A DNA stretch of 64,000 nt from the NCBI RefSeq assembly GCF_009725985.1, contig NZ_RCNR01000009.1, positions 62,001 through 126,000 on the forward strand. Direction: 5' to 3'. The notes under the pieces were generated by a model, which was not told the origin of the DNA, searched no databases, and saw only the letters and a program-made list of their open reading frames with translations. Of the stretch, positions 8,771-18,198 are shown piece by piece. The position numbers and the translations under genes are program-made. The stretch comes from Zobellia amurskyensis. GTDB taxonomy: Bacteria; Bacteroidota; Bacteroidia; Flavobacteriales; Flavobacteriaceae. Within the stretch, counting starts at the first letter, position 1. Each line of letters opens with the position of its first letter.

Positions 8771-9394
8771 AACCGCTCCTATCTTATTGATACCATGTAA
8801 ATTAAGAAATTTATCTTACAATGATAATAATTGAGGAGTGTATAGAGTGTATAGAGTGTATAGAATGTGATTACTCTCAATTAAGCAGCCTGAAGAAATT
8901 CAAGTTTTTGTAGAAAGTGAATTTTTAACCTATGGAAGGTTGTTAGAACAGATGGCACATTTAATAGCTATTCTTATTTTAGTGGTTCACTCTTGAACTA
9001 TAGAAAGACTTCGGCAGCAACTTCCGAATTTAGCAAACAATCTCAAAAATTGTCTCATGATTTTTTCTATACATATTTAAGGACGGGTCAAAAATGTTGC
9101 CTAACCGTTTGTGTACTCACAAGCCGTTCTTTCAGACCTTGTATTTTCGCACTTTCAAAAAACATACACGAAACTGCACACATTTTTGATATAAAATTAA
9201 CCTTTACCGAACCAAAAATATAAATTGGCGGAGTAGAAGTCGGCCAGTAATCAGAACAAATCAAATTCCAACGAAAAGACGAATTGCGTGAATCTTTATA
9301 CGCAAATCTTCTCAGTTTTTTAATTAGGTTATATTTACTACATTAAGTGTATAAAACACTCTTATAATAACCGCCATTAAACTCATTTTCGAAA
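8771..9394. other. 624-bp divergent intergenic region
   Basis: Lies between the AraC-TPR gene (leftward) and a sulfatase gene (rightward). Apart from the 9-bp tandem repeat at 8837-8863 it holds only a 76-codon plus-strand frame at 8993-9223 with no recognisable motif, signal or ribosome site. It presumably contains both promoters; no clear consensus promoter was found. Confidence 0.5.
8837..8863. repeat. Three tandem copies of a 9-bp unit
   Basis: AGTGTATAG is repeated three times exactly, followed by a diverged fourth unit (AATGTGAT). It lies 66 bp upstream of the start of the AraC-TPR gene, in its probable promoter region. Unit number could change by slippage and alter promoter spacing; this is inference. 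Confidence 0.85.
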
Positions 9395-10855
9395 ATGCCA
9401 TTTTCCAAGCTAAACATTAGATTACTAGCCCTACTTGTTTTTCTTCCTATCTTTTTATCATCTCAGGTAAAAAATGATAAAAAACCTAATGTACTATTTA
9501 TTGCAGTAGACGACCTTACTACCAGTTTGGCTTCATATGGTGATCCTTTAGCCAAGACGCCAAACTTTGATCGGCTGGCAAAAATGGGAGTTCAATTTAA
9601 TAAAGCATATTGTCAGATTCCACTTTGCAACCCTTCTAGGGCTTCGGTCATGACCGGTTTAAGACCAGATGTAATAAAGGTTTATGATCTTGATGCGCAT
9701 TTTAGAGATGAGGTTCCAGATGTTACTACCCTCCCCCAACTTTTTAAGGACCAAGGGTATTGGGTAGGAAGAGTAGGAAAGCTATATCATTACAATGTTC
9801 CGGCGGCTATTGGCACTAATGGTCATGATGACCCTGCTTCTTGGCACGAAGTTTTTAATCCTAAAGGACGGGACAAAGACGAGGAACATCTTATTACAAA
9901 TGCAGAGCCCCACCGCAAAATAAGTGCCGCTTTGAGTTGGCTGAGAGCCGAAGGGGAAGATAGCGAGCAGACAGATGGCATGGTAACCACGGAAGCCATT
10001 AAGCAAATTGAAAAACATAAAGAGGACCCATTTTTTCTTGGTGTAGGTTTCTTCAGACCCCACACTCCTTATGTAGCTCCTAAAAAGTATTTTGACCTCT
10101 ATCCTATAGATTCTATAAGTCTGCCCTATGCTCCAGAAGACGACAGAGCTGACATCCCTTTTGCCGCTCTTGCCCATAATTGTAAAGTATCGCATTACGG
10201 CTTGCCTGAATCTGTCTGTTTGGAGGCTAAACAAGCCTATTATGCTACGGTTTCATTCATTGACGCCCAGGTTGGATTATTGTTGGATGCATTGGAAGAA
10301 AATAAGTTAATGGACAACACTATTGTTGTCTTATGGAGTGATCATGGTTATCATTTAGGGGAACACCAAGGAATCTGGCAAAAGCGATGCCTGTTTGAAG
10401 AATCATCCAAAGCCCCCTTGTTTATCTATGCACCTGGCGCAACAGGTAATGGCACCAAGTCTGACCAAGTAGTAGAATTTATAGATATCTATCCAACAGT
10501 AGCCAAGTTGTGCAACTTAAACCCTCCAAATGAACAGCCTGGAAAAAACCTGATGCCGTTACTAAGCGACCCCCTTCTGGATTGGGAAGGCCACGCCTAT
10601 ACCCAAGTACTTAGACCGGGCAATGGAAACCCCGTTATGGGAAGAAGTGTACGCACCAACAAATGGCGTTATACAGATTGGAACGAAGGCAAAGAAGGTG
10701 AGGAACTGTATGACCAAATACATGACCCTAAAGAGTTTAATAATTTAGAGAGCGACCCCAATTACAAAAAAATAAAGGCCGAACTCAAAAAGCTTTTAGA
10801 AGAAAATGTAAGCGGACAAATACCAACCGCTCCTTTTAATCCTGATAGGCTTTAA
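9395..10855 (+). CDS. Sulfatase, iduronate-2-sulfatase-like (S1 family)
   Basis: 486 residues with an N-terminal signal peptide ([15 protein letters not shown]). It would hydrolyse sulfate esters from a polysaccharide or glycosaminoglycan-like chain. The formylglycine motif C-x-P-x-R appears as [15 protein letters not shown] near residue 86. Metal ligands are seen in [10 protein letters not shown] and [14 protein letters not shown]. The wide spacing and the YHLGEH block are typical of the iduronate-2-sulfatase-like group. Because the active-site residue is cysteine, an anaerobic or FGE-type maturase encoded elsewhere is needed. It is monocistronic here; a link with the distant glycan cluster is only inferred. 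Confidence 0.9.
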   Translation: MPFSKLNIRLLALLVFLPIFLSSQVKNDKKPNVLFIAVDDLTTSLASYGDPLAKTPNFDRLAKMGVQFNKAYCQIPLCNPSRASVMTGLRPDVIKVYDLDAHFRDEVPDVTTLPQLFKDQGYWVGRVGKLYHYNVPAAIGTNGHDDPASWHEVFNPKGRDKDEEHLITNAEPHRKISAALSWLRAEGEDSEQTDGMVTTEAIKQIEKHKEDPFFLGVGFFRPHTPYVAPKKYFDLYPIDSISLPYAPEDDRADIPFAALAHNCKVSHYGLPESVCLEAKQAYYATVSFIDAQVGLLLDALEENKLMDNTIVVLWSDHGYHLGEHQGIWQKRCLFEESSKAPLFIYAPGATGNGTKSDQVVEFIDIYPTVAKLCNLNPPNEQPGKNLMPLLSDPLLDWEGHAYTQVLRPGNGNPVMGRSVRTNKWRYTDWNEGKEGEELYDQIHDPKEFNNLESDPNYKKIKAELKKLLEENVSGQIPTAPFNPDRL

Positions 10856-11221
10856 AAATAATGGTAACCTTCCATAAAAATTAGGCCCACTTAGAACTAC
10901 AAATATGAAATAGCATGCGGATGCTTATTCAGGGTTAGTTGATCCATTGGAAATCAGCGTCAGGTTTGTCTTTATTCCGGCTACCATCTTTACAGCTAAA
11001 AACAACCATAAAAATTTAAAGAAAATGACTTATGAAGAAGTGATCTCCTATTTCAATTTACAATAGAAAGCGGTAATTAGTAAAAGAGACGTTCTTCCCC
11101 GTTATGCGGAAGAATTTCTCCTTTTTTTTAAACGACAAATTACGAGTATACTAAAGAAGATGGCGTTGATGAAGCTCCACTCTTTTTAGAAGTAGGTTGA
11201 TGAATAGTTTTATACAAATAA
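10856..11221. other. 366-bp convergent intergenic region with possible gene debris
   Basis: No intact gene. Short frames that read like protein debris occur (for example TNYEYTKEDGVDEAPLFLEV near 11130-11200 and KRDVLPRYAEEFLLFFKR near 11080-11130), but they are in different frames and match nothing I recognise. TTCTTCC near 11092 and GGAAGAA near 11107, followed by a T-rich stretch, could be a weak terminator for the sulfatase. Confidence 0.35.
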
Positions 11222-12223
11222 TTAAGATTGAAGACTAATGATCACGTTTCCCCTTTTGCGTCCCGTATCAACATATTCATGCGCTTTTTTAATTTCCTCC
11301 AAAGAGTAAATTTTGTCTATTATGGCTTTTAGTTGACCGGACTCCACAAGTGCCATGAGTTCCGTAATAAGCTCTAGAAGGGATGCAATAGGTTTAGTCC
11401 CCGTAGCCGAAAACTTTGCTTTTTTACGACCGAACATAGATGTCCATACAACCTGAAACAACAGAGATAAACTAAGCACGGGCGACAAGTATATCCCTTT
11501 TGGCTTAAGCGCTGCTTTACAACTGGAGTATGAGCGCTTGCCTACAGTATCAAAAATAACGTCATAGGTATCCCCTATTGTTGTAAAATCCATTTTCGTA
11601 TAATCAATAACTTTATCCGCTCCCAGGGATATTACCATACCAATGTTTTGGGTACTACAAACACCTGTAACCTCAGCACCAAGGTGTTTTGCCAATTGAA
11701 CCGCTGCAGTACCTAGACTTCCTGAAGCCCCATTTATTAAAACGGACTGACCGGGTTGTACTCCCGCCATTTCTTTTAAAAAATTATAAGACGTTAAAGG
11801 TCCGTCGCAAATAGTAGCGGCTTCCTCATGAAGCAATTTTTTGGGTTTATGAGTAAGTATACCACTTTCTGCAATGCAGAGATATTCTGCGTTTGTTCCC
11901 GCTCCAAAAGTTGATTCTCCAAAAACGGCATTACCTACTTCAAATTTTGTAACGTCCTTACCCACCGCCTTGACCACCCCGGAAAATCCTGTACCTGAAA
12001 TTGGATATTTTGGTTTTGTAAGGCCGATAAAAAGTCTACCTAACCATGGGGTTCCTTTTCGCATCATAGTGTCCGCCCTAGTTACGCTTGCCGCCTTTAT
12101 CTTTACTAAAATTTCATTGCTTTTAGGTTTTGGTTTTTGAACGTATTGTAGTTGCAGTACATTAGGCGAACCATATTTTGTGGTTATAATTGCTCTCATT
12201 GTTCCTTGGATCGATTTGTTCAT
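11222..12223 (-). CDS. Medium-chain dehydrogenase/reductase, NAD(P)-dependent quinone-oxidoreductase type
   Basis: 333 residues. N-terminal GroES-like part with ILVKIKAASVTRADTMMRKG and GTGFSGVVKAVGKDVTKFEV. The nucleotide-binding motif GASGSLGTAAVQLAKHLGAE lies near residue 165, then VIDYT and YDVIFDTVGK. No catalytic-zinc or structural-zinc cysteine cluster is seen, which places it with zinc-free quinone oxidoreductase-like enzymes. It would reduce a quinone or enone with NAD(P)H. It stands 143 bp downstream of the hydrolase gene and on the same strand. Confidence 0.88.
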   Translation of the reverse strand: MNKSIQGTMRAIITTKYGSPNVLQLQYVQKPKPKSNEILVKIKAASVTRADTMMRKGTPWLGRLFIGLTKPKYPISGTGFSGVVKAVGKDVTKFEVGNAVFGESTFGAGTNAEYLCIAESGILTHKPKKLLHEEAATICDGPLTSYNFLKEMAGVQPGQSVLINGASGSLGTAAVQLAKHLGAEVTGVCSTQNIGMVISLGADKVIDYTKMDFTTIGDTYDVIFDTVGKRSYSSCKAALKPKGIYLSPVLSLSLLFQVVWTSMFGRKKAKFSATGTKPIASLLELITELMALVESGQLKAIIDKIYSLEEIKKAHEYVDTGRKRGNVIISLQS

Positions 12224-12366
12224 ACGCCAAAAGTAGGCGGTGGTTACAAGCCAATCGTTCTAGTTTGAAAATCGGAACTAATTGAAAGTACATACCTCTC
12301 TATTGGATATAAGCCGTTAGAATTAATGCTATTATTAAGAGTATAAATTTTATCATTTCAAAGATG

Positions 12367-13224
12367 TTAATCCGTCAAAATAGCGTTTTCAATTAGCCTG
12401 TTCTGTGTTTTATTTTGAACGTGTTTTGAAGCTTCAAACATTTGTACACTCTTCAAAGAAGGGAATATTTTCCTTGCTCTTTTTATCATTTTTATGCCAG
12501 GAAAAAGAATATCGTCCTGAGCTGCAAACAACGTTATTGGAGTTTGTATCGAACTAGCTCGACTTTTACTTATTACAGGAACCGGTGTAAAATCCATTTT
12601 AAAATGTAAAAACACTTTTGATAAATAGCTGATGGCAAATTCGTCTCGTTCCGTAAAAAGTTCCCTCAGGAATTTCTCTATATGTTTCATCTTTTGGGTT
12701 CTCATAAAACGCTTCATGGGAATAAAAATCTTGAACAATGCTTTTAACGGGTTTCCATTAACGATGTAAGCTGGTGCGGCCAAATACACTTGCTTTACTT
12801 TACTCTCGTCAAACTCAAGCGTTTTTAATATAATGAGCCCGCCTAAAGAAAACCCCACAAGAGTAACCTTTTCAAGCTTCAAAGAACTTATGATTTCATT
12901 GACCCAACGTCCATAGGAATCATCTTTCATACTTAACCATCTATCCTCGCTTTTGTTGGGTTGCGCTACAACGTCTACGGCGTACACTCTAAAGCTCTTA
13001 CTTAAATTAGGATAGGTTTCAAGGGCAATTGGCGCACAACCATTGGACCCATGAATTAATATAATTGGTGGATTAGTAGATTCTCCAGTGGCAATTATAT
13101 TGGTTTTCCCAAAACTAGTATCAATATTTAGATATGTAAAATCAATATTCAGTTCCTCTAGTTTTTGATCATACAGATCCAATATTTCCTTCTTGCCTAT
13201 TTCCGTCTTAAAAAGTGCCTTCAT
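12367..13224 (-). CDS. Alpha/beta-hydrolase
   Basis: 285 residues, cytoplasmic (no signal peptide). The oxyanion-hole segment is IILIHGSNGCAPIA, the nucleophile elbow is LVGFSLGGL (Ser in G-x-S-x-G), a candidate acid is in FAAQDDILFPG, and the histidine in EASKHVQNK. All parts of the triad are present. The substrate cannot be told. Same strand as, and 26 bp downstream of, the serine hydrolase at 13251-14288, so the two probably share a transcript. Confidence 0.88.
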   Translation of the reverse strand: MKALFKTEIGKKEILDLYDQKLEELNIDFTYLNIDTSFGKTNIIATGESTNPPIILIHGSNGCAPIALETYPNLSKSFRVYAVDVVAQPNKSEDRWLSMKDDSYGRWVNEIISSLKLEKVTLVGFSLGGLIILKTLEFDESKVKQVYLAAPAYIVNGNPLKALFKIFIPMKRFMRTQKMKHIEKFLRELFTERDEFAISYLSKVFLHFKMDFTPVPVISKSRASSIQTPITLFAAQDDILFPGIKMIKRARKIFPSLKSVQMFEASKHVQNKTQNRLIENAILTD

Positions 13225-13250
13225 TATTTTTAATCTCTTATTTGGTCCTA

Positions 13251-14288
13251 TTAACTTTCTCTACTTCGGAGTATTTTTACAATACGGTTGATTACGATTT
13301 CGGATAAATTCCATTCGTACCCATCAAAGTTGGTGGTATTGATGAACTGGACCACTACGGTATCTATGTCCTTATGGTATTCCGCTAAGCATTGATAACC
13401 GGGAATAAGGCCTCCATGTTCGTAGACGTAAATGGAGGAATATATCTCCTGCTCTCCTTCATCAAATAAAGACCCATCGTTCAATGCCCTTAAAAATATA
13501 CCCACATCTTCTGCCGTAGCTATCGTGGATCCGTAATCGTTTGTTTTTAGGTCTTCATCATAACCAACATAATAACCGCTCATAAGGTTATCCATATTTA
13601 TTTCGCTAAGGGAGCTGAAGGTATTTTTCAACCCAAGTGGTATCAAAATTTTCTCTTTAATGTATTGGTGATGACTATAGCCTACTACTTTTTCAATGAG
13701 CCTGGAAAGCAATAAATAATTTGTGTTTGAGTATTCATAACCTTCATCCGGCTTAAAACTGGCCGGTAAATCAAGTGCATATTCCAAAACATCTTTACCG
13801 CTTGCTTGTGGTTCGTTCCAAAAGCCCGGGTGATCCGTAAAATTGGGGATCCCGCTACGGTGTTGCACCATAAACCGCAAAGTAATTTTATCCGCATATG
13901 CTATCCTGTCTTCAAGTTCCGGAAAATAATCGGCTAGGGTCTTATCCAAAGATAGACGCTGAGCATTGGCCAATTTGGCAATAGAAACGGCAACATATAA
14001 TTTGTTGACACTCCCTATTTTGAATAGGGCCTTAGGGTCTGCCGGTATTTGCTCCTCTCTATTTTTGTAACCGGCCGCATAAAATTCCGGTGGCTTACCT
14101 CCTTGGTCCACATACACCACCATTCCGTCAAATCCATGCCCTAACGCTTCTTCAACCTGTTCTTGAACTGTATTCGGCAATGGCAGTATCCAAGCTTTTA
14201 CCAAAATCCATGGTACAAAATATAGCGAGCCAATACTTACCATTATAAACACTATCCTCAGTATCCGCTTTATCTGCCGCTTGGTCAT
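13251..14288 (-). CDS. Serine hydrolase of the class C beta-lactamase / penicillin-binding family
   Basis: 345 residues with one N-terminal membrane anchor (IVFIMVSIGSLYFVPWILV). Family motifs in order: S-x-x-K as SVNK (near residue 92), Y-x-N as YSN in EGYEYSNTNYLLL, and H-x-G as HGG in YEHGGLIPGYQC. The protein therefore has the acyl-serine machinery, on the periplasmic face. Whether it is an esterase, a DD-peptidase or an amidase is unknown. It is the first gene of a probable two-gene unit with the alpha/beta-hydrolase. Confidence 0.88.
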   Translation of the reverse strand: MTKRQIKRILRIVFIMVSIGSLYFVPWILVKAWILPLPNTVQEQVEEALGHGFDGMVVYVDQGGKPPEFYAAGYKNREEQIPADPKALFKIGSVNKLYVAVSIAKLANAQRLSLDKTLADYFPELEDRIAYADKITLRFMVQHRSGIPNFTDHPGFWNEPQASGKDVLEYALDLPASFKPDEGYEYSNTNYLLLSRLIEKVVGYSHHQYIKEKILIPLGLKNTFSSLSEINMDNLMSGYYVGYDEDLKTNDYGSTIATAEDVGIFLRALNDGSLFDEGEQEIYSSIYVYEHGGLIPGYQCLAEYHKDIDTVVVQFINTTNFDGYEWNLSEIVINRIVKILRSRES

Positions 14289-14406
14289 ATCTTCCTTGTT
14301 TTTTTTGATAGACTTCTATCAATTTTGAGTGTTTTGCTGTACTCTAAATTAGAGGCCAAACTTACTGCGTAAAAAGGGGGGAATCGTTCGGGTATGGAAA
14401 TCGGAA

Positions 14407-16845
14407 CTAATTTTCAACTAACTGCTTCCAATAGGTCTTGGGAGTGACTTTCATACTTTTCTTGAAATAGGTATTAAAAACGGTCTTAGAGTTAAAACCA
14501 CTATCGTAAGCCAATGCCAAAATTGTTAAATGCCGCTGTGATGCATCTGCCGCTTTAGATTTAAAGGTTTCCAAACGGTACGAGTTTACAAATTCCGAGA
14601 AGTTTTTATCAAAACCTTCATTAAGCAATTGTGATAAATAGTTAGGAGGAATCTCCATCATTTGGGCCAAATCACGAAGCGTTAAATCTGGATCTAGATA
14701 GGGTGCTTCACTTGACATTAAATGTTTTAATTGATTATGATACTGCTCCAACTCCGTTTTGTCAAACAGTGATTTTTTATATTTCCTTTTGGGGTTCTTA
14801 AAAGCCCTTCCATCTCCTAATGCCTGTCTCATCAACTCTTGAAAACGGAAATTTGAACGAAGGGGTTTTAAAATGGGCTCCGTATAGAGCAATAATATTC
14901 TTGGCAATCTGAATTCCATACCCTTTTCAATCAAGTCTACAGCCTCATTATAGTTGCCTTTCATGGTATGGCACAGTATTAGAAAGAACAAGGCACTCCC
15001 CATTGAATTCGTTTGCATATAGGACTCCAATTCCGCTATCCCTTCCTCCGCTTTTGTTACGTTGCCCAAGGCTATATACGCCATGGTCATACCTCCCTGT
15101 TTCGTTAAATCTTCGGGGCCCAACGGAGGTAAATTCTGAAAATAAGTCAATCCTTTCTTGGCCTGTCCTTCTAGTAATAGGATACTCCCTATATAGAGTG
15201 GCGGAAAAGGCAGGTTGGGTTTTAAGTCTAAAGCTTTTTCAAAAAAAGGCGCCGCTTTCCCGTACTTTTCCATGAGGTAATACAGAAAGCCCTTATAGTG
15301 GATGTTCATCGCGGAAAAAGGGTCTAGCTCAAGTGCTTTTTCAATATAATTCAAGGCAGCCTTTAGCTTCCCTTCTAGCGTAAGTATGTTTGAAAACGTT
15401 AGATAGATTTCATCAGAAGGGCGAATTTCCAAAGCATTGTTCAAATGCCGATAGGCTCCTTCCAAATCCCAATTTTGCCAGCAGCTTATCCAAGCCAGGT
15501 TCAGTTGCGATTCCGGTAAATTGGTATCCAACTCTAAGGCCTTATCCAAAAAAGGTTTCGCCTTTTGAAAAGCTTCAAATGCAGGTAACAACCCCATGGT
15601 TCCCAGAAAGGCATAACCTTGGTTAATATCCAAATACGGCAAGGGGAAATTGGGCTCCTTCTCAATTACGCCTTTAAAGATACTGATGGCCTTTTCCGTT
15701 TCCGGAAGCGTCAATTTCATTAAATGATACCTTCCCTTTAAATACGCGGTATAAACGTCAACAGGCACATTGGGAGCCTCTATTAATTGTTCTCCAATAT
15801 TAAAATGACCTAAGTGTTCGCGTAACTTATCCGCAATGAGCATGCTTACTTCATCTTGGACCTTAAAAACATCATCTATGGACCGATCAAAGGTTTCCGA
15901 CCAAAAATGAAAATCATCAACCACATCTATTAATTGAGCGGTTATTCTCATTTTCTTGCCGGACAAGCGTACGCTTCCTTCCAGAATAGTGGAAACATTC
16001 AACGCATTTCCAATATCTGAAATAGGGATATTCTTATTCTTGAAGTGGAACGAGGATGTACGGGAGGTTACCTTTAGCCCTTTCACCTTTGAAAGAGCGT
16101 TGATAATTTCTTCGGTCATCCCATCCGAAAAATACTCGTTATCAGCATCAGAACTCATGTTCACAAAGGGCAATACCACAATAGTCTTGTCTTCTTTATT
16201 AAAGGTATTTTTGAGTCCGGATTTTTTTGGAACTACCAACCCTTCATTGGCGACCGCAAAAACTTCTACAGGCTTGGAAATGTTTTTCAGCTCAAAAAAG
16301 CCAAGGGATTTTGTAACTATCTGTGGCTGGTTTTTAAGTTCATCATTCAATTTTCCCGATATCAGAATAGAACCTGCCACACCCAAGGATTCAATTCTAG
16401 AGGATAGATTTACACCGTCTCCGTACACTTCCGTTCCATCAAAAACAATATCACCCAAATGCAGTCCAATGCGTATGGGCACCGTTTTTACGGTTTGCAA
16501 GGTTCGTTGAATAGCAATTGCACATTCAACGGCTTTCACAGCACTTGAAAATGTGCTTAAAGTACCATCTCCATAGTACTGCACAATCTCCCCTGTGTAT
16601 ACACTATGGTTTTTATTGAAGGTTAAGCGATGTCTCTTTCTCATAGCCATTGCCGCAGTCTCATCTTTTTGCATCAATGCAGTGTAACCGACAATATCGG
16701 TAAACATAATAGCGGCAATTCGACGGTTTTTTGACTCGGACATAAGATGGTCATTAAATTTACGATAATTTCTTAATTCACAAGATTGGCCTGTTTTTGT
16801 ATTATTTATCGGCATCCGCAATGAACATAAACTCTGTGTTTTCAT
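14407..16845 (-). CDS. Adenylate/guanylate-cyclase-like, TolB-like, TPR and AraC multidomain regulator
   Basis: 812 residues if the first ATG is used; MSESKNRRIAAIMFTDIVGY at residue 35 (ATG 16743) is an equally good start. A class III cyclase domain spans about 42-200: metal aspartates in FTDIVGYT and YYGDGTL, and the transition-state Asn/Arg in GVNLSSRIESL. The usual substrate-recognising Lys before GDG is Gln (VQYYGDG). A TolB-like domain follows at about 220-345 (TIVVLPFVNMSSDADNEYFS, DGMTEEII, LEGSVR), then TPRs at about 360-680, then a C-terminal AraC DNA-binding domain at about 705-805 (LRDLAQMMEIPPNYLSQLLN). No membrane helix is seen. The first ATG overlaps the stop of the upstream membrane-protein gene by ATGA. 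Confidence 0.88.
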   Translation of the reverse strand: MKTQSLCSLRMPINNTKTGQSCELRNYRKFNDHLMSESKNRRIAAIMFTDIVGYTALMQKDETAAMAMRKRHRLTFNKNHSVYTGEIVQYYGDGTLSTFSSAVKAVECAIAIQRTLQTVKTVPIRIGLHLGDIVFDGTEVYGDGVNLSSRIESLGVAGSILISGKLNDELKNQPQIVTKSLGFFELKNISKPVEVFAVANEGLVVPKKSGLKNTFNKEDKTIVVLPFVNMSSDADNEYFSDGMTEEIINALSKVKGLKVTSRTSSFHFKNKNIPISDIGNALNVSTILEGSVRLSGKKMRITAQLIDVVDDFHFWSETFDRSIDDVFKVQDEVSMLIADKLREHLGHFNIGEQLIEAPNVPVDVYTAYLKGRYHLMKLTLPETEKAISIFKGVIEKEPNFPLPYLDINQGYAFLGTMGLLPAFEAFQKAKPFLDKALELDTNLPESQLNLAWISCWQNWDLEGAYRHLNNALEIRPSDEIYLTFSNILTLEGKLKAALNYIEKALELDPFSAMNIHYKGFLYYLMEKYGKAAPFFEKALDLKPNLPFPPLYIGSILLLEGQAKKGLTYFQNLPPLGPEDLTKQGGMTMAYIALGNVTKAEEGIAELESYMQTNSMGSALFFLILCHTMKGNYNEAVDLIEKGMEFRLPRILLLYTEPILKPLRSNFRFQELMRQALGDGRAFKNPKRKYKKSLFDKTELEQYHNQLKHLMSSEAPYLDPDLTLRDLAQMMEIPPNYLSQLLNEGFDKNFSEFVNSYRLETFKSKAADASQRHLTILALAYDSGFNSKTVFNTYFKKSMKVTPKTYWKQLVEN

Positions 16846-17396
16846 TTCCTTAAAGTTCTAAGTAGAAGTAAAACCAATAGCCCCACTAAAATTAAAAAAT
16901 ACAAAAGCGTGCCCATACTTTTCACTAAGGTAAAAACGAGCGAAAAGGTTACCATACCATTAGATATTTCAGGATAAGTATTTAATAGATATACTACTCC
17001 AAAGTTTTCAAAATAATCAGCTATACCAACAATTATTGGCAACAGGCATACATATACCAAAGGAGGCTTCAATCTGTTGAATTTATTAAGAAAGTATGCC
17101 AAGACTAGGCAGTAGCTTATTCCGAACAGAAAAGGATATACCATATCTAGCGGTATCTGGTGGTATAAATAAGCATGACGGCCTTCTGGGCCAAGAGTAC
17201 GAAAGAGTGAATGAACATACTCATGATCATACCCCAATGGCTGCATATCTAACAACCGCATTCCATTGGAAAAGCTCATGACTTTAGGAATGGTAATAAA
17301 AAGCATTGTGGCGTAAACGGTATTGGTAAGCAAGAACAGGAACAATACCTTTTTACCTTGAATATTTTGGAGCAAACTATTTCTAAGTGTTTTCAT
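16842..17396 (-). CDS. Small multi-pass membrane protein, function unknown
   Basis: 184 residues from ATG 17396 (an upstream TTG at 17414 would add six). About four membrane helices: VLFLFLLTNTVYATMLFITI, DMVYPFLFGISYCLVLAYFL, PLVYVCLLPIIVGIADYF and a C-terminal LVLLLL-rich segment. I do not recognise the family. Its stop codon overlaps the first ATG of the cyclase-like regulator by four bases, which suggests translational coupling and a shared role, perhaps as membrane partner or sensor. The role is inference only. Confidence 0.75.
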   Translation of the reverse strand: MKTLRNSLLQNIQGKKVLFLFLLTNTVYATMLFITIPKVMSFSNGMRLLDMQPLGYDHEYVHSLFRTLGPEGRHAYLYHQIPLDMVYPFLFGISYCLVLAYFLNKFNRLKPPLVYVCLLPIIVGIADYFENFGVVYLLNTYPEISNGMVTFSLVFTLVKSMGTLLYFLILVGLLVLLLLRTLRK

Positions 17397-17464
17397 TCCC
17401 TTGATTTTTAGCAAAGAAATGGCAGTAATTTATCTCCTACATTAACAATTGATAAAATCGCTTT

Positions 17465-18040
17465 TTAAGACGATTTCCGTAGTCTGCTAAGGGAAACATT
17501 GGTAATCCCCAAATAGGAAGCAATCATAGGATGAGGAATATGGTTTTCTAACATGGAAAAGTCATCCCGAAACTGTTCCAGACGCTTTTTGGCAGTCCAA
17601 GAGGCCATTCGTATTTCTTTATGCACTTTGTTCAATAGCTCTTGCCGTAACACGGAATTACCAAAATCGCGTATTTCTAGATTTTCAATCATCAACAATC
17701 CAAAATCATCCGCATTTATTTCGGCAAAGACACAGTCAGTTAGCGCCTCTCCGTACAATAATGACTTTCCATTTTTGGTTCGGGTTACGTAGGGAGGCAA
17801 AATCATATTTTCCTCAAAAAAGGAAAGCGTGATTTCTTCTCCTTGAGTGTTCAATAAAAAAGTGCGCGCTATTCCCTTTAGTAAGACATATTCGGATTTA
17901 TTGTTTTGATTAGGCTTAAAAATGGCACTTCCGGCAGCATAGGTCCTTTCTTTACATAAAGCTGCAAACGCCGCAAGAGACTTCTGGGTCAAATCATGGC
18001 CGTATGCACGAATTGAGTTATTTAACCTCTGTACTTCCAT
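17465..18040 (-). CDS. Crp/Fnr-family transcriptional regulator
   Basis: 191 residues, the usual length for the Bacteroidota branch. The cyclic-nucleotide-binding-like barrel covers about 20-120 (AGSAIFKPNQNNKSEYVLLK, GEEITLSFFEENMILPPY) and a short helix-turn-helix ends the protein (MIASYLGITNVSLSRLRKSS). No Fe-S cysteine set is present, so it is not a classical Fnr. It is 69 bp upstream of the membrane-protein/cyclase-like pair on the same strand and could control it, or respond to a cyclic nucleotide made by it; both are inference. Confidence 0.88.
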   Translation of the reverse strand: MEVQRLNNSIRAYGHDLTQKSLAAFAALCKERTYAAGSAIFKPNQNNKSEYVLLKGIARTFLLNTQGEEITLSFFEENMILPPYVTRTKNGKSLLYGEALTDCVFAEINADDFGLLMIENLEIRDFGNSVLRQELLNKVHKEIRMASWTAKKRLEQFRDDFSMLENHIPHPMIASYLGITNVSLSRLRKSS

Positions 18041-18198
18041 GACGCTTAAGTTAGAATATTTTTACGAACACAAAGGCAAAAGCCCTAGACTAGCTCCCAA
18101 AAATAAGTTGTTAAAACTTCAATTGAGTTTGAATAATCGGCTTTTCTGAGAAGGGAGGAAGTCAAAAATACGCTACTATACACTACCAAATAACACCA

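Noticed and set aside
8837-8870. CRISPR-like repeats
   Set aside because: Units are 9 bp with no spacers; a simple tandem repeat.
8993-9223. 76-codon plus-strand frame
   Set aside because: No recognisable motif, signal or ribosome site, and composition looks non-coding.
9782-10234. 150-codon antisense frame inside the sulfatase gene
   Set aside because: Lies wholly opposite a strongly conserved sulfatase; no family features.
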